DNA of 38,507 bases from Alistipes sp. (GCA_017646625.1 JAGCMF010000026.1:1-38507); one strand, 5' to 3'. Shown: positions 7,669-16,599, counted from the stretch's first letter. Notes: generated by a model from the letters alone, not told the origin. Numbers and translations are program-made.

Positions 7669-8763
7669 CTAAATATTGTTTATTGCGTAGAGATATGCGC
7701 CAAGTGCTACGGCATTGCTTGCGCCTATGTCTGATATCGTTACGCCAATACGTTTCTCGGGGTCATATACCACCTCACGGTCGCTTCCATATACCTTGAT
7801 TTTTGTTGAGTTGCCGCGTGCAAACTTCTCAAAGTCAGCTTCATCATCAAGGTTGTATACACTCATCTGTACTCTATTGAGGCTGTCGCCTGACATGGTG
7901 CTAATCTTCGAACGCATCTCGTCGATGAGTGCTGGCATGAAGTACTTTGCAGCACCTGTCAATCCTCCACCTATAACGATGATGCCATCCATGAGTGTTA
8001 CCGCTGTAGCCATAGCATCACCAGCCACACGGCCCTGTGATGCAAATGCCTCCTTCGCCGCCTCGCTGTTGCCCTCGAGTGTGCCCTCGGCAATCGTGAA
8101 TATGTCGTATGGCTCGAGTGCGCGGTCATCGCCCGAAAGCTCTCTGTATACGCGCTTTATGGCTCGTATTGCTATGCCATCCTCTACGATATATTGTGGG
8201 TTGTCGCGGTGCTTAAGACAGAAGGCCTCAACGCATGAGTTGTCACCGAGGTTTAGCTTGCCATCCATCACGAAGCCAAAGCCAAAGCCTGTACCAAAGG
8301 TGAAGCCGAGGAGGTTGCGATAACGCTTGTCGGAGTTAGCTCTCTCGAGCATGGCGTTCACACGTGGCAGCGCACCACCTACAGCCTCGCCATAGGCGAA
8401 GAGGTCGGCGTCATTGTTGATGAATACGCGGATGCCAAAGTGCTCCTCGAGCATTGGGCCGAGGGCCACACCATCGCGGAACGATGGGAAGTTGGGGAGG
8501 TATCCACCAATGATGCCGTTGCGGTAGTCAGCTGGTCCAGGGAATGCAAAACTGATTGCTACGGGCGGCGTTGGTAGTGTTGCTATAATCTGCTCGAAAC
8601 CCTTGATGAGTGTTCCGAGGCAAAGGTCTAGGTCGTGTGCAGAGGAGGGTAGCGTGATGCTCTCGGCGCATGGCTTACCATCCTGCATGGCTCCAAAAAC
8701 GAAGTTTGTGCCTCCGGCGTCAAGCGTGACGACGATAGGCTTGATGTCATTTTGCTGTTTCAT
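7669..8763 (-). CDS. ROK family sugar kinase (glucokinase-like)
   Basis: ROK proteins are sugar kinases or sugar-responsive repressors. This 364-residue protein has no N-terminal helix-turn-helix, so a kinase is favoured. The phosphate-1 motif is VTLDAGGTNFVFGAM at residues 13-27. The catalytic Asp sits in VFINNDADLFAYGE, and GFTFGTGFGFGFVMDG forms the phosphate-2 region. VIGGGLTGAAKYFMP is the adenosine loop. The canonical ROK zinc motif CxCGxxGCxE is absent; CVEAFCLKHRDN stands there instead, as in several Bacteroidota ROK proteins. The substrate is probably a hexose but cannot be read from sequence. It is a single gene with its own promoter box 6 bases upstream of the ATG. Confidence 0.85.
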   Translation of the reverse strand: MKQQNDIKPIVVTLDAGGTNFVFGAMQDGKPCAESITLPSSAHDLDLCLGTLIKGFEQIIATLPTPPVAISFAFPGPADYRNGIIGGYLPNFPSFRDGVALGPMLEEHFGIRVFINNDADLFAYGEAVGGALPRVNAMLERANSDKRYRNLLGFTFGTGFGFGFVMDGKLNLGDNSCVEAFCLKHRDNPQYIVEDGIAIRAIKRVYRELSGDDRALEPYDIFTIAEGTLEGNSEAAKEAFASQGRVAGDAMATAVTLMDGIIVIGGGLTGAAKYFMPALIDEMRSKISTMSGDSLNRVQMSVYNLDDEADFEKFARGNSTKIKVYGSDREVVYDPEKRIGVTISDIGASNAVALGAYLYAINNI

Positions 8764-8769
8764 AGTTTA

Positions 8770-8777
8770 CAAAGATA
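8770..8777 (-). promoter_or_regulatory. -7 promoter box for the ROK gene
   Basis: The minus strand reads TATCTTTG and ends 6 bases before the ATG at 8763, implying a leader of only a few bases at most. Confidence 0.6.
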
Positions 8778-8881
8778 CAAATAAATTTTATAAATCACAA
8801 TTTATTCATCCAGGGTGAATAATTTTGCACTTTGTGGTGAAAAAAGTGCGATAATAATTACTTTATATTTAAAAAAAAGTC

Positions 8882-8889
8882 TATATTTG
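8882..8889 (+). promoter_or_regulatory. -7 promoter box for the V-ATPase operon
   Basis: TATATTTG matches TAnnTTTG exactly. It lies 108 bases before the first ATG of the operon, leaving a structured leader of about 100 bases. Confidence 0.65.
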
Positions 8890-8900
8890 TGAGATTTTTG

Positions 8901-8942
8901 GCGTCACCTATGGTGTGAGTTTCTGATGTGTGGTGGTGACGT
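8901..8942 (+). promoter_or_regulatory. Leader with two competing hairpins before the V-ATPase operon
   Basis: Two pairings share the same bases. A long one joins GCGTCACC (8901-8908) with GGTGACGT (8935-8942). A short one is CACC-TAT-GGTG (8905-8915). They cannot form together. The region lies in the predicted 5' leader, between the promoter box and the subunit E start. A regulatory switch is possible but unproven; it matches no riboswitch class I know. Confidence 0.35.
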
Positions 8943-8997
8943 GATATAGATGTGTAAACGAAAGAAATAAATATATAAAACTTAAAACTATATTATT

Positions 8998-9609
8998 ATG
9001 GAAAACAACAAACTTCAGGAGTTGACACAAAAACTCTACAATGATGGCTTGGAGAAGGGTCGTTCAGATGCAGAACGCCTTGTTGCGGAGGCACAGGAGA
9101 AGGCTGCTGCAATCCTTGCGGAGGCTAATGCAAAGGCTGATGCTATTGCTAAGGCTGCCGAGGCTCGTGCCGAGGATATCGCAAAGAATGCAATGACAGA
9201 GATCACCCTTGCAGGTCGTCAGGCTGTTTCGAAGATTAAGAGTGAACTAACGGAGGCTGTTATCATGAAGTCTACAGGCGCTGCTGTTAAGGCTGCTACC
9301 ATGGATGCTGCTTTCGTTAAGGAGTTGTTGCTCGCAGTAGCAAAGAACTGGAACGCTGCAACAACAGATGTGTCGCTTAAGGCGTTGCTCGCAGAGGATA
9401 AGAAGGCGGAGTTGGATGCTGTTATGCAGAAGAGTGCCGAGGAGTTGGCGAAGGCTGGCGTCGAGGTAGGCTATTCTAAAGAGGTTAAGACAGGCTTCAA
9501 GCTTGGCGAGAAGAATGGCGGCTACTACATCTCGTTCACTGACGAGAGCTTCGATGCTCTTTTGAAGGAGTATCTCCGCGAGAAGGTGTCTAACATGCTC
9601 TTCAAATAG
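8998..9609 (+). CDS. atpE: V-type ATP synthase subunit E
   Basis: Subunit E forms the peripheral stalk that ties the A/B catalytic head to membrane subunit I. The 203-residue protein begins with an alanine- and glutamate-rich coiled coil (residues about 15-75, with AEAQEKAAAILAEANAKADA), as expected. It ends in a globular part with GFKLGEKNGGYYISFTDESF, the usual E-subunit C-terminal segment. It is the first gene of the operon. The A-rich sequence before the ATG fits Bacteroidota start sites. Bacterial naming varies (atpE or ntpE); the assignment rests on the domain pattern and the operon. Confidence 0.88.
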   Translation: MENNKLQELTQKLYNDGLEKGRSDAERLVAEAQEKAAAILAEANAKADAIAKAAEARAEDIAKNAMTEITLAGRQAVSKIKSELTEAVIMKSTGAAVKAATMDAAFVKELLLAVAKNWNAATTDVSLKALLAEDKKAELDAVMQKSAEELAKAGVEVGYSKEVKTGFKLGEKNGGYYISFTDESFDALLKEYLREKVSNMLFK

Positions 9610-9611
9610 TT

Positions 9612-10454
9612 ATGTTCACCACTGACTATTATTTTTTGGTTGCGGGTCTGCGTGAGTGGACGCTTGACTCTGATACCAAGGGTTTCGATGTTCGCGAGAT
9701 AAAGCAGGAGATTCTCGACGAGCTATCGAAGAGTGATCGTAAGTGTGTGGAGATGCTCTACGCATATTACGATTGCGAAAATATCGTCGCACGCCGCACA
9801 GGTAGCACGCGCTACAATCAGCTCGGTAACCTTACCGTAGAGCAGATTGATGAGGTGTTCCAGCAGCGTAACTACAAGCTCCTTCCCGAGTCTGTTGCCA
9901 AGGTCGTAAAGCTATATGTCGAGGCCGAGGATGAGGATCGTGATGAGGAGATTGTTCTTGACGATACGTTTGAGCATGCTCTCTTTGATGCATACTACCG
10001 TGGCTTGGCATCCTCGGGCTGTCGTTTCTTGGCTGGCTGGGGTGAGTTTGATCGTAACTTGCGTAACATCGCTGCAGCTGTTGCGGCGCGTGAGGCTGGT
10101 CGCCAGGTTAAGGATGTTGTTGTTGGCGCTGGTGATATTGTCGAGCAGTTGTCGCGTTCGTCGGCTGCTGACTTCGGCTTGCGTGGCGAGTTGCCATACA
10201 TCGATGCTGTTATTGCTGCCGTGAGTGATGAGAAGAATATTGTTGAGAAGGAGCGCAAGATTGATGCCATACGCTGGGCGGAGGCGGAGAATATTGCTGT
10301 ATTCGACTTCTTTAACATCAACTTCATACTCTCATATCTTGTTAAGGTTAACATCGTGGCTCGCTGGACACTCCTCTCACCCGAGGTGGGTCGCCAGATG
10401 CTCGATCGTCTTATTAAGGAGCTCGATGCCAAGAATCTTGTGAATAAACAATAA
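9612..10454 (+). CDS. DUF2764 family V-ATPase-associated subunit
   Basis: This 280-residue protein belongs, by pattern and position, to DUF2764, found in V-ATPase operons of Bacteroidota, spirochaetes and chlamydiae between subunits E and A. It opens with YYFLVAGLREWTLDSD and is largely helical. It contains the phrase FRNL-type DRNLRNIAAAVAAREAGRQ and ends FNINFILSYLVKVNIVARW. No canonical subunit C gene is present, so the usual inference is that DUF2764 plays the C/d-like role of linking the central rotor to the K ring. It starts 2 bases after subunit E, so coupling is likely. Its exact structural place is inference. Confidence 0.85.
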   Translation: MFTTDYYFLVAGLREWTLDSDTKGFDVREIKQEILDELSKSDRKCVEMLYAYYDCENIVARRTGSTRYNQLGNLTVEQIDEVFQQRNYKLLPESVAKVVKLYVEAEDEDRDEEIVLDDTFEHALFDAYYRGLASSGCRFLAGWGEFDRNLRNIAAAVAAREAGRQVKDVVVGAGDIVEQLSRSSAADFGLRGELPYIDAVIAAVSDEKNIVEKERKIDAIRWAEAENIAVFDFFNINFILSYLVKVNIVARWTLLSPEVGRQMLDRLIKELDAKNLVNKQ

Positions 10455-10468
10455 AACTACATAAACGA

Positions 10469-12226
10469 ATGAAAACATTAGGACGTGTAAACGGTATTAT
10501 CTCGAACATCGTTATCGCCAAGGTTGATGGTGCGGTAGGTCAGAACGAGATATGCTATGTGTATTGTGGTGACACCCGCATGATGGCGGAGGTCATCAAG
10601 GTCATAGGCGATGAGGCCTATGTGCAGGTCTATGACAGTACGCGCGGTCTAAAGATTGGTGATAAGGTGGAGTTCGAGGGTCACATGCTCGAGGCTACAC
10701 TTGCCCCAGGTCTCTTGTCGCGTAACTATGACGGTCTGCAGAACGACTTGGAGAAGATGAACGGCTTGTTCATCAATCGTGGTTCTATCACCGACCCTAT
10801 CGACTTCGATGCAAAGTGGGACTTCAAGCCACTTGCAAAGGCTGGCGATAAGGTTACTGCTGGTGATTGGCTCGGTGAGGTTAAGGAGCAGTGGGTGGCA
10901 CACAAGATTATGGTGCCTTTCGTAATGCAGGGCAACTATACAGTAAAGAGTGTTGTTGCCGCTGGCGTGTATAAGGTGACTGACACCATTGCCGTTATCG
11001 TTGATGCCGACAATAACGAGTACAACATCACTATGGTTCAGAAGTGGCCTGTTAAGCAGGCAATCCGCTGCTTTACGGAGAAGCCACGTCCATCGCGCGT
11101 GATGGAGACAGGTGTCCGTGCTATCGATACGTTTAACCCATTGGCTGAGGGTGGTACAGGCTTTATCCCTGGTCCTTTCGGTGCAGGTAAGACCGTGCTT
11201 CAGCACGCCATCTCAAAGCAGGCGGAGGCAGATGTTATCATCATCGTTGCATGTGGTGAACGTGCTAATGAGGTAGTGGAGATCTTCGCCGAGTTCCCAG
11301 AGTTGGTTGACCCACGTACAGGCCACAAGCTTATGGAACGTACCATTATTATATGTAACACATCTAACATGCCCGTTGCTGCCCGTGAGGCGTCAGTATA
11401 TACAGGTATGACTATCGGTGAGTACTACCGTTCAATGGGCTTGAAGGTGTTGGTAATGGCCGACTCAACATCACGTTGGGCACAGGCGTTGCGTGAGATG
11501 TCTAACCGTCTTGAGGAGCTTCCTGGTCAGGATGCCTTCCCTATGGACCTCTCGGCTGTCATCTCTAACTTCTACGCACGTGCTGGTCTTGTTAAGTTGA
11601 ACAATGGCTCAACAGGTTCTGTAACATTCCTTGGTACTGTATCACCTGCCGGTGGTAACCTTAAGGAGCCTGTTACAGAGTCTACAAAGAAGGCTGCACG
11701 TTGCTTCTATGCCTTGTCACAGGGCCGTGCTGACTCAAAGCGTTACCCAGCTATCGATCCACTCGACTCATACTCAAAGTATCTTGAGTACCCCGAGGTT
11801 CGCGAGTACCTCGATGAGCATATCGAGAAGAATTGGGTAGATGCCGTATATGCTGGTAAGACTATCATGCAGCGTGGTAAGGAGGCTAATGACCAGATCA
11901 ACATCCTTGGTGATGATGGCGTACCTGTAGAGTACCACGAACGTTTCTGGAAGAGTGAGTTGCTCGACTCTGTAATCTTGCAGCAGGATGCCTTCGATAA
12001 CATCGATGCTAACTGTCCTATCGAACGCCAGAAGATGATGTACAACATGGTGTTGGACATCTGCCGCAAGTCGTTTGATTTGGAGAACTTCGATGAGTGT
12101 TCAAAGTTCTTCAAGCAGCTTATCTACACATTCCGCCAGATGAACTACTCGGAGTGGAAGTCGGAGCAGTTTGAACGTTTCCGTGCTGAAATCGAGGCTT
12201 TGGTAAATGGTAAACTTGCAAAATAA
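10469..12226 (+). CDS. atpA: V-type ATP synthase subunit A (catalytic)
   Basis: Subunit A carries the catalytic nucleotide sites of the V1 head. The 585 residues include the N-terminal barrel, then the A-type non-homologous insertion (about residues 110-200). The Walker A loop GPFGAGKT is at 235-242. VIIIVACGERANEVVEIF and the arginine-bearing segment SRWAQALREMSNRLEELPGQDAFP follow. The conserved GTVSPAGGNLKEPVT block and YPAIDPLDSYSKYL also fit. The protein is full length and every expected catalytic motif is present. It starts 14 bases after the DUF2764 gene. Confidence 0.97.
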   Translation: MKTLGRVNGIISNIVIAKVDGAVGQNEICYVYCGDTRMMAEVIKVIGDEAYVQVYDSTRGLKIGDKVEFEGHMLEATLAPGLLSRNYDGLQNDLEKMNGLFINRGSITDPIDFDAKWDFKPLAKAGDKVTAGDWLGEVKEQWVAHKIMVPFVMQGNYTVKSVVAAGVYKVTDTIAVIVDADNNEYNITMVQKWPVKQAIRCFTEKPRPSRVMETGVRAIDTFNPLAEGGTGFIPGPFGAGKTVLQHAISKQAEADVIIIVACGERANEVVEIFAEFPELVDPRTGHKLMERTIIICNTSNMPVAAREASVYTGMTIGEYYRSMGLKVLVMADSTSRWAQALREMSNRLEELPGQDAFPMDLSAVISNFYARAGLVKLNNGSTGSVTFLGTVSPAGGNLKEPVTESTKKAARCFYALSQGRADSKRYPAIDPLDSYSKYLEYPEVREYLDEHIEKNWVDAVYAGKTIMQRGKEANDQINILGDDGVPVEYHERFWKSELLDSVILQQDAFDNIDANCPIERQKMMYNMVLDICRKSFDLENFDECSKFFKQLIYTFRQMNYSEWKSEQFERFRAEIEALVNGKLAK

Positions 12227-12238
12227 GGAGATCAGGAT

Positions 12239-13558
12239 ATGACAACAAGAGCATTTCAGAAAGTATATACAAAGATTGATAATATCACCAAGGCTACCAT
12301 TACGCTTCGTGCTACAGGCGTAGGTAACGACGAGCTTGCTACCGTAGGTGGTCGTCTTGCACAGGTGGTAAAGATTATGGGCGAGAAGGTTACGCTTCAG
12401 GTGTTCGCCGGTACAGAGGGTTTGGCTACAAACTCGGAGGTTATCTTCCACGGTGAGCCTCCAAAGTTGCGCGTGTCAGACGCCTTGGCGGGTCGCTTCT
12501 TCAATGCTTACGGTGAGCCTTTGGAGGGCGGTGAGCAGATTGAGGGCGAGGCACGTGAGATTGGTGGTCCTACAGTGAACCCCTTCCGTCGTTTGCAGCC
12601 ATCGGAGCTTATTGCTACAGGTATTGCGGGTATTGACCTTAACAACACTATCGTGTCTGGTCAGAAGATTCCATTCTTCGCTGACCCTGACCAGCCTTAT
12701 AACGCCGTTATGGCAAACGTGGCATTGCGTGCGAAGGCTGATAAGATCATCCTTGGTGGTATGGGTCTTACAAACGACGACTTCTTGTACTTCAAGCAGG
12801 TATTTGAGAATGCGGGTGCTTTGGACCGCATCGTATCGTTCGTGAATACTACGGATAATCCTCCTGTGGAGAGATTGCTCGTGCCAGATATGGCACTTAC
12901 AGCAGCCGAATACTTCGCGGTAGATAAGGGTGAGAAGGTGCTTGTGCTTCTTACGGATATGACCCTCTATGCCGATGCTTTGGCTATCGTGTCTAACCGT
13001 ATGGACCAGATTCCTTCGAAGGACTCTATGCCTGGTTCACTCTATTCAGACTTGGCGAAGATCTACGAGAAGGCCGTTCAGTTGCCTAATGGCGGTTCTA
13101 TCACCATCATCGCCGTTACAACACTCTCTGGTGGCGATATCACGCACGCTATTCCTGATAACACTGGTTATATCACCGAGGGTCAGTTGTTCTTGCGTAA
13201 CGATACCGACACTGGTAAGGTTATCGTAGACCCATTCCGTTCATTGTCGCGTCTTAAGCAGCTCGTTATTGGCAAGAAGACTCGTGAGGATCACCCACAG
13301 GTTATGAATGCCTGCGTACGTTTGTATGCTGATGCTGCCAATGCCAAGACAAAGTTGGAGAATGGTTTCGACCTCTCTGACTACGACGAACGTGCATTGA
13401 AGTTTGCACATGACTACTCGGAGAAGCTCCTCTCTATCGACGTTAACATCGAGATTGAGCAGATGCTCGATATCGCATGGTCACTCTTCACGAAGTACTT
13501 CAATAAGGGTGAGGTTAGCATCAAGCAGGAGCTTGCAGAGAAATATTGGAAAGCATAA
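12239..13558 (+). CDS. atpB: V-type ATP synthase subunit B (regulatory)
   Basis: Subunit B alternates with A in the V1 hexamer and completes the nucleotide sites without a functional P-loop. The 439-residue protein has the barrel start TKIDNITKATITLRATG and the segment FNAYGEPLEGGEQIEGE. In place of Walker A it has SGQKIPFFADPDQPYN, as is normal for B. Further hallmarks are VLLTDMTLYADALAIVSNRM and GSLYSDLAKIYEKA. The arginine region is VDPFRSLSRLKQLVIG. It lies 12 bases after subunit A, in a tight operon. Confidence 0.97.
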   Translation: MTTRAFQKVYTKIDNITKATITLRATGVGNDELATVGGRLAQVVKIMGEKVTLQVFAGTEGLATNSEVIFHGEPPKLRVSDALAGRFFNAYGEPLEGGEQIEGEAREIGGPTVNPFRRLQPSELIATGIAGIDLNNTIVSGQKIPFFADPDQPYNAVMANVALRAKADKIILGGMGLTNDDFLYFKQVFENAGALDRIVSFVNTTDNPPVERLLVPDMALTAAEYFAVDKGEKVLVLLTDMTLYADALAIVSNRMDQIPSKDSMPGSLYSDLAKIYEKAVQLPNGGSITIIAVTTLSGGDITHAIPDNTGYITEGQLFLRNDTDTGKVIVDPFRSLSRLKQLVIGKKTREDHPQVMNACVRLYADAANAKTKLENGFDLSDYDERALKFAHDYSEKLLSIDVNIEIEQMLDIAWSLFTKYFNKGEVSIKQELAEKYWKA

Positions 13559-13567
13559 TTGTAATAT

Positions 13568-14182
13568 ATGGCAATCAAATTTCAGTATAACAAGACCTCG
13601 CTCGGTGAGTTGAATAAGCAACTCAAGATCCGAAAGAACGCCTTGCCTACAATCAAGAGTAAGGAGAGTGCGTTGCGTTCGGAGGTTAAGCGTGCGAAGG
13701 ACTCTGCACTTGCGTACCGTAATGAGCTGGACGAGCTTATCGCCCAGTACGACTATATGGTACAGCTGTGGGGAGAGTTTGATTGTGATCTTATCCGCAT
13801 CGTCGATGTCGAGCTATCGTCACAGAAGATTGCGGGCGTCCGTATACCTATATTAAATAATATCGTTTACAACGAGAAGGAGTACGACCTCTTCTCGGCA
13901 CCTGTGTGGTATGCCGAGGGTATCCGTGTCCTCAAGCAGATGTCTCGCTTGGGTATCGAGTTCGAGGTCTACAATCGCAAGATGGAACTCCTGGACTATG
14001 CGCGACGCAAAACTACTCAAAAGGTAAACCTCTACGAGAAGGTTCAGATTCCCGGTTATGAGGATGCCATACGTAAGATTAAGCGATTTATGGAGGACGA
14101 GGAGAACTTAAGTAAATCGGCACAGAAGATTGTAAAAACACGACAGGCGCAAGCCGCGGCTATGGAGGAGCCTAACGTATGA
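13568..14182 (+). CDS. atpD: V-type ATP synthase subunit D
   Basis: Subunit D is the antiparallel coiled-coil axle of the rotor. The 204-residue protein starts IKFQYNKTSLGELNKQLKIR and contains long charged helices at both ends (about 10-75 and 135-200) around a central globular segment. KRAKDSALAYRNELDEL and YARRKTTQKVNLYEKVQIP are the typical inner and returning helix sequences. Its stop overlaps the start of subunit I by 4 bases (ATGA), which implies coupled translation. Confidence 0.92.
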   Translation: MAIKFQYNKTSLGELNKQLKIRKNALPTIKSKESALRSEVKRAKDSALAYRNELDELIAQYDYMVQLWGEFDCDLIRIVDVELSSQKIAGVRIPILNNIVYNEKEYDLFSAPVWYAEGIRVLKQMSRLGIEFEVYNRKMELLDYARRKTTQKVNLYEKVQIPGYEDAIRKIKRFMEDEENLSKSAQKIVKTRQAQAAAMEEPNV

Positions 14183-16038
14183 TAAGTAAGATGATACGCT
14201 ATGACATCGTGCTTTATGCTGGTGAGCAGGAGCACTTTGTGGAGGAACTTCGCACCCTCGGTTTGATGGATATCACCACCACAGGCTGGGAGCCGTCAGA
14301 GTCTGATCGTGCCTTGCTTTTCAATATCGAGGCTTATAATAAGGCTCTTGAGTTCTTGGCATCATATCGCACCTCGGCAGAGTATAACGCAAATGTTGAT
14401 ATCTGCAGCAATGGTGTTGAGGCATATGAGTGCTACGACCGTGCGCGTGCTGAACGTCAGCGTCTTGTACAGGAGATGGCACGCCTTGAGAAGCTTGCCG
14501 ACGAGGTTGCTCCTTGGGGTAACTTCTCAACGTCGGATATAACACGCCTTGCTGATCAGGGTGTAGTGATGCGCTTCTTCACTGCGCAGCCTGCAGCCTT
14601 CGACAAGATTGTCGAGGAGGCCGCAGAGGGTGTTACTATCGCCGAGGTAGGTCGCACACAGTCGGCGGTATACTTCGCCGTTATCACTACTGACAATAGA
14701 GCTATCGTTATCGATGGTCAGGAGGTGCGCCTCCCACAGATGGATAGCGAGGCGCTGCGTTGTGAGGTAGAACGCCTCAAGACCGAGGATAAGGCTCTCG
14801 ATGTGTTGTTCTCGCGTGCTGCTGTCTCAAGCGAGCTTATCGCTGGTGAGTGTGGCAAGCTCAAGGAGCAGCTTCAGGGTCTTAAGGTAGGTGCTATGGC
14901 GCAACGTGAGGCTGATGGTAGACTTCTCATCCTTGAGGGTTGGGCAGAGGCCGATACCGCCACAAAGGTAGATGCTCTGTTGCAGGAGTATCCTAACCTT
15001 ATCTTTGACCGTCGTGATGCTACTATCGACGATGATGCTCCTGTGAAGCTTAAGAATAATAAGTTCGCACGCCTCTTTGAGCTCATCGGTTCTATGTATG
15101 CATTGCCAAAGTATGGTACTATTGACCTTACTGCCATCTTTGGTCCCTTCTACATGTTGTTCTTCGCCATCTGTTTGTGCGATGCAGGTTATGGTCTCGT
15201 GTTGCTCGCAGTGGGCATGGTGCTATTGTTTAAGGGTGGCCAGTCTTTGCGTCAGGCAGCATGGCTCTCTATCGTGTGTGCCTCTACGGCTGTGGCGTTT
15301 GGTGTATATGCCAACTCATTCTTCGGTATGTCAATCTCGGAGATGCTTGGCTATGGCCCTGGCGAGCCTACACCATTCCTCGATTTCCAGCAGGACTTCT
15401 TCTCTGTCTCGTTGGCTATCGGTGTGTTCCAGATTCTTGTAGGTATGGCTATTAACATATGGATGAAGGCGAAGCTCTTTGGCTTCACGTCAACCTTCGG
15501 TCTGCTCGGATGGTTCATCATTCTGCTCTCTGGAGTCTTGGCCGTAGGTCTCCCTATGTTCGATATGGCCATTCCAGGCTTCGATGCTTCGTCTCCCGTA
15601 TTCTACGCCTCAATGGGTGTTGGTGCAGCGCTTATGCTTCTGTTGAACAACGTGAAGCGTAATCCGCTTATCAACCTCGGTGCTGGTTTGTGGGATGCAT
15701 ATAACAATATCACAGGTCTCTTGAGTGACGTGTTGAGTTATATCCGACTCTTTGCTATCGGTTTGTCTGGTGGTGTGTTGGCGCAGGTGTTCAACTCACT
15801 CGCTATGGGTCTCTCGGGACTCTCGGAGGGTATCGATGGCTCGGCGTGGTATATTGTTGCTGCACAGATTGTTGCGGCGTCAATCATCCTGCTCATTGGC
15901 CACGGTATTAACCTCTTTATGTCGGCAATATCATCATTCGTGCACCCTATGCGTTTGACTTTTGTCGAGTTTTATAAGAATGCAGGTTTCGAGATGGGAC
16001 AGCGTTCCTTCGACCCTGTGCGTAAAATGGATAAGTAA
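14179..16038 (+). CDS. atpI: V-type ATP synthase subunit I (membrane stator)
   Basis: Subunit I forms the stator half-channel facing the K ring and anchors the peripheral stalk. The 619 residues split into a cytoplasmic half (1-310) with coiled coils, including ARAERQRLVQEMARLEKLAD, and a membrane half with about seven hydrophobic helices. The membrane half begins near FGPFYMLFFAICLCDAGYGL. The conserved helix LSDVLSYIRLFAIGLSGGVL holds the essential arginine that passes ions to the ring glutamate. HPMRLTFVEFYKNAGFE near the end is also conserved. Start ATG 14179 overlaps subunit D. Confidence 0.96.
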   Translation: MISKMIRYDIVLYAGEQEHFVEELRTLGLMDITTTGWEPSESDRALLFNIEAYNKALEFLASYRTSAEYNANVDICSNGVEAYECYDRARAERQRLVQEMARLEKLADEVAPWGNFSTSDITRLADQGVVMRFFTAQPAAFDKIVEEAAEGVTIAEVGRTQSAVYFAVITTDNRAIVIDGQEVRLPQMDSEALRCEVERLKTEDKALDVLFSRAAVSSELIAGECGKLKEQLQGLKVGAMAQREADGRLLILEGWAEADTATKVDALLQEYPNLIFDRRDATIDDDAPVKLKNNKFARLFELIGSMYALPKYGTIDLTAIFGPFYMLFFAICLCDAGYGLVLLAVGMVLLFKGGQSLRQAAWLSIVCASTAVAFGVYANSFFGMSISEMLGYGPGEPTPFLDFQQDFFSVSLAIGVFQILVGMAINIWMKAKLFGFTSTFGLLGWFIILLSGVLAVGLPMFDMAIPGFDASSPVFYASMGVGAALMLLLNNVKRNPLINLGAGLWDAYNNITGLLSDVLSYIRLFAIGLSGGVLAQVFNSLAMGLSGLSEGIDGSAWYIVAAQIVAASIILLIGHGINLFMSAISSFVHPMRLTFVEFYKNAGFEMGQRSFDPVRKMDK

Positions 16039-16076
16039 TAACAATAATAATTAACAATCTAAAATTTTAAACAATT

Positions 16077-16526
16077 ATGAATTCAGCATTAATTTTGGCT
16101 TATTTGGGCGTTGCCCTCATGGTCGGTGTATCAGGTTTGGCTTCAGCAGTGGCTACCTCACGTTGTGGTATGGCAGCTGTAGGTGCGTTGAAGAAGAATA
16201 GCAGCGCCTTCGGTAGCTACATGATCCTTTCAGCGCTTCCAGGTTCACAGGGTCTCTACGGTTTCGTAGGTTACTTCATGGTATCTGGTCTTATCTCTGC
16301 AGATATGTCTATGTTTGCTGCTGTTGCTATCTTCGGTGCAGGTCTTTTGATGGCTATCGTTTGCTTGTCATCAGCTTTGTTCCAGGCAAAGGTTTGTGCT
16401 AACGGTATTGCAGCTATCGGTAACGGTAACGACGTGTTCGGTAAGACTCTTATCCTTGCTGCGTTCCCAGAGCTTTACGCCATCTTGGGTGTTGCTGCAA
16501 CATTCCTTATCTCATCAGCTATCTAA
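16077..16526 (+). CDS. atpK: V-type ATP synthase subunit K (rotor ring), sodium-type
   Basis: This 149-residue proteolipid is a duplicated hairpin with four membrane helices. The first repeat has LSALPGSQGLYGF without an acidic ion carrier, and the second has AAFPELYAIL with Glu132. The five sodium ligands of Enterococcus hirae NtpK (Leu61, Thr64, Gln65, Gln110, Glu139, from memory) correspond to Leu54, Ser57, Gln58, Gln103 and Glu132. All keep a constant offset of 7, with only a conservative Thr-to-Ser change. This points to a sodium- rather than proton-driven ring. It is the last gene of the operon, 38 bases after subunit I, and ends just before a strong terminator. Confidence 0.95.
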   Translation: MNSALILAYLGVALMVGVSGLASAVATSRCGMAAVGALKKNSSAFGSYMILSALPGSQGLYGFVGYFMVSGLISADMSMFAAVAIFGAGLLMAIVCLSSALFQAKVCANGIAAIGNGNDVFGKTLILAAFPELYAILGVAATFLISSAI

Positions 16527-16539
16527 TCCGGCTGTTGAC

Positions 16540-16586
16540 ACAAATAGTAAGAGCCTATCCACTGCGGATAGGCTCTTACTATTTGT
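16540..16586. terminator. Perfect 21-bp bidirectional terminator
   Basis: Arms 16540-16560 and 16566-16586 pair without a mismatch around a 5-base loop (ACTGC). The lower stem is A/T-rich in both directions (ACAAATAG / CTATTTGT), so it can end both the V-ATPase operon and the convergent ruvB, whose stop is at 16600. Confidence 0.85.
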
Positions 16587-16599
16587 ATGTTGTTACTCG

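Noticed and set aside
7660-7675. A terminator between the convergent aminotransferase-like and ROK genes
   Set aside because: Only 2 bases separate the stop codons and no inverted repeat with a T run was found; the transcripts probably overlap.
7715-8323. 202-codon plus-strand frame opposite the ROK gene
   Set aside because: The low-complexity Ser/Pro content is typical of an antisense shadow; the ROK motifs are on the other strand.
10649-11206. 185-codon frame antisense to V-ATPase subunit A
   Set aside because: The sense strand is an unambiguous catalytic subunit; the antisense peptide shows no domain.
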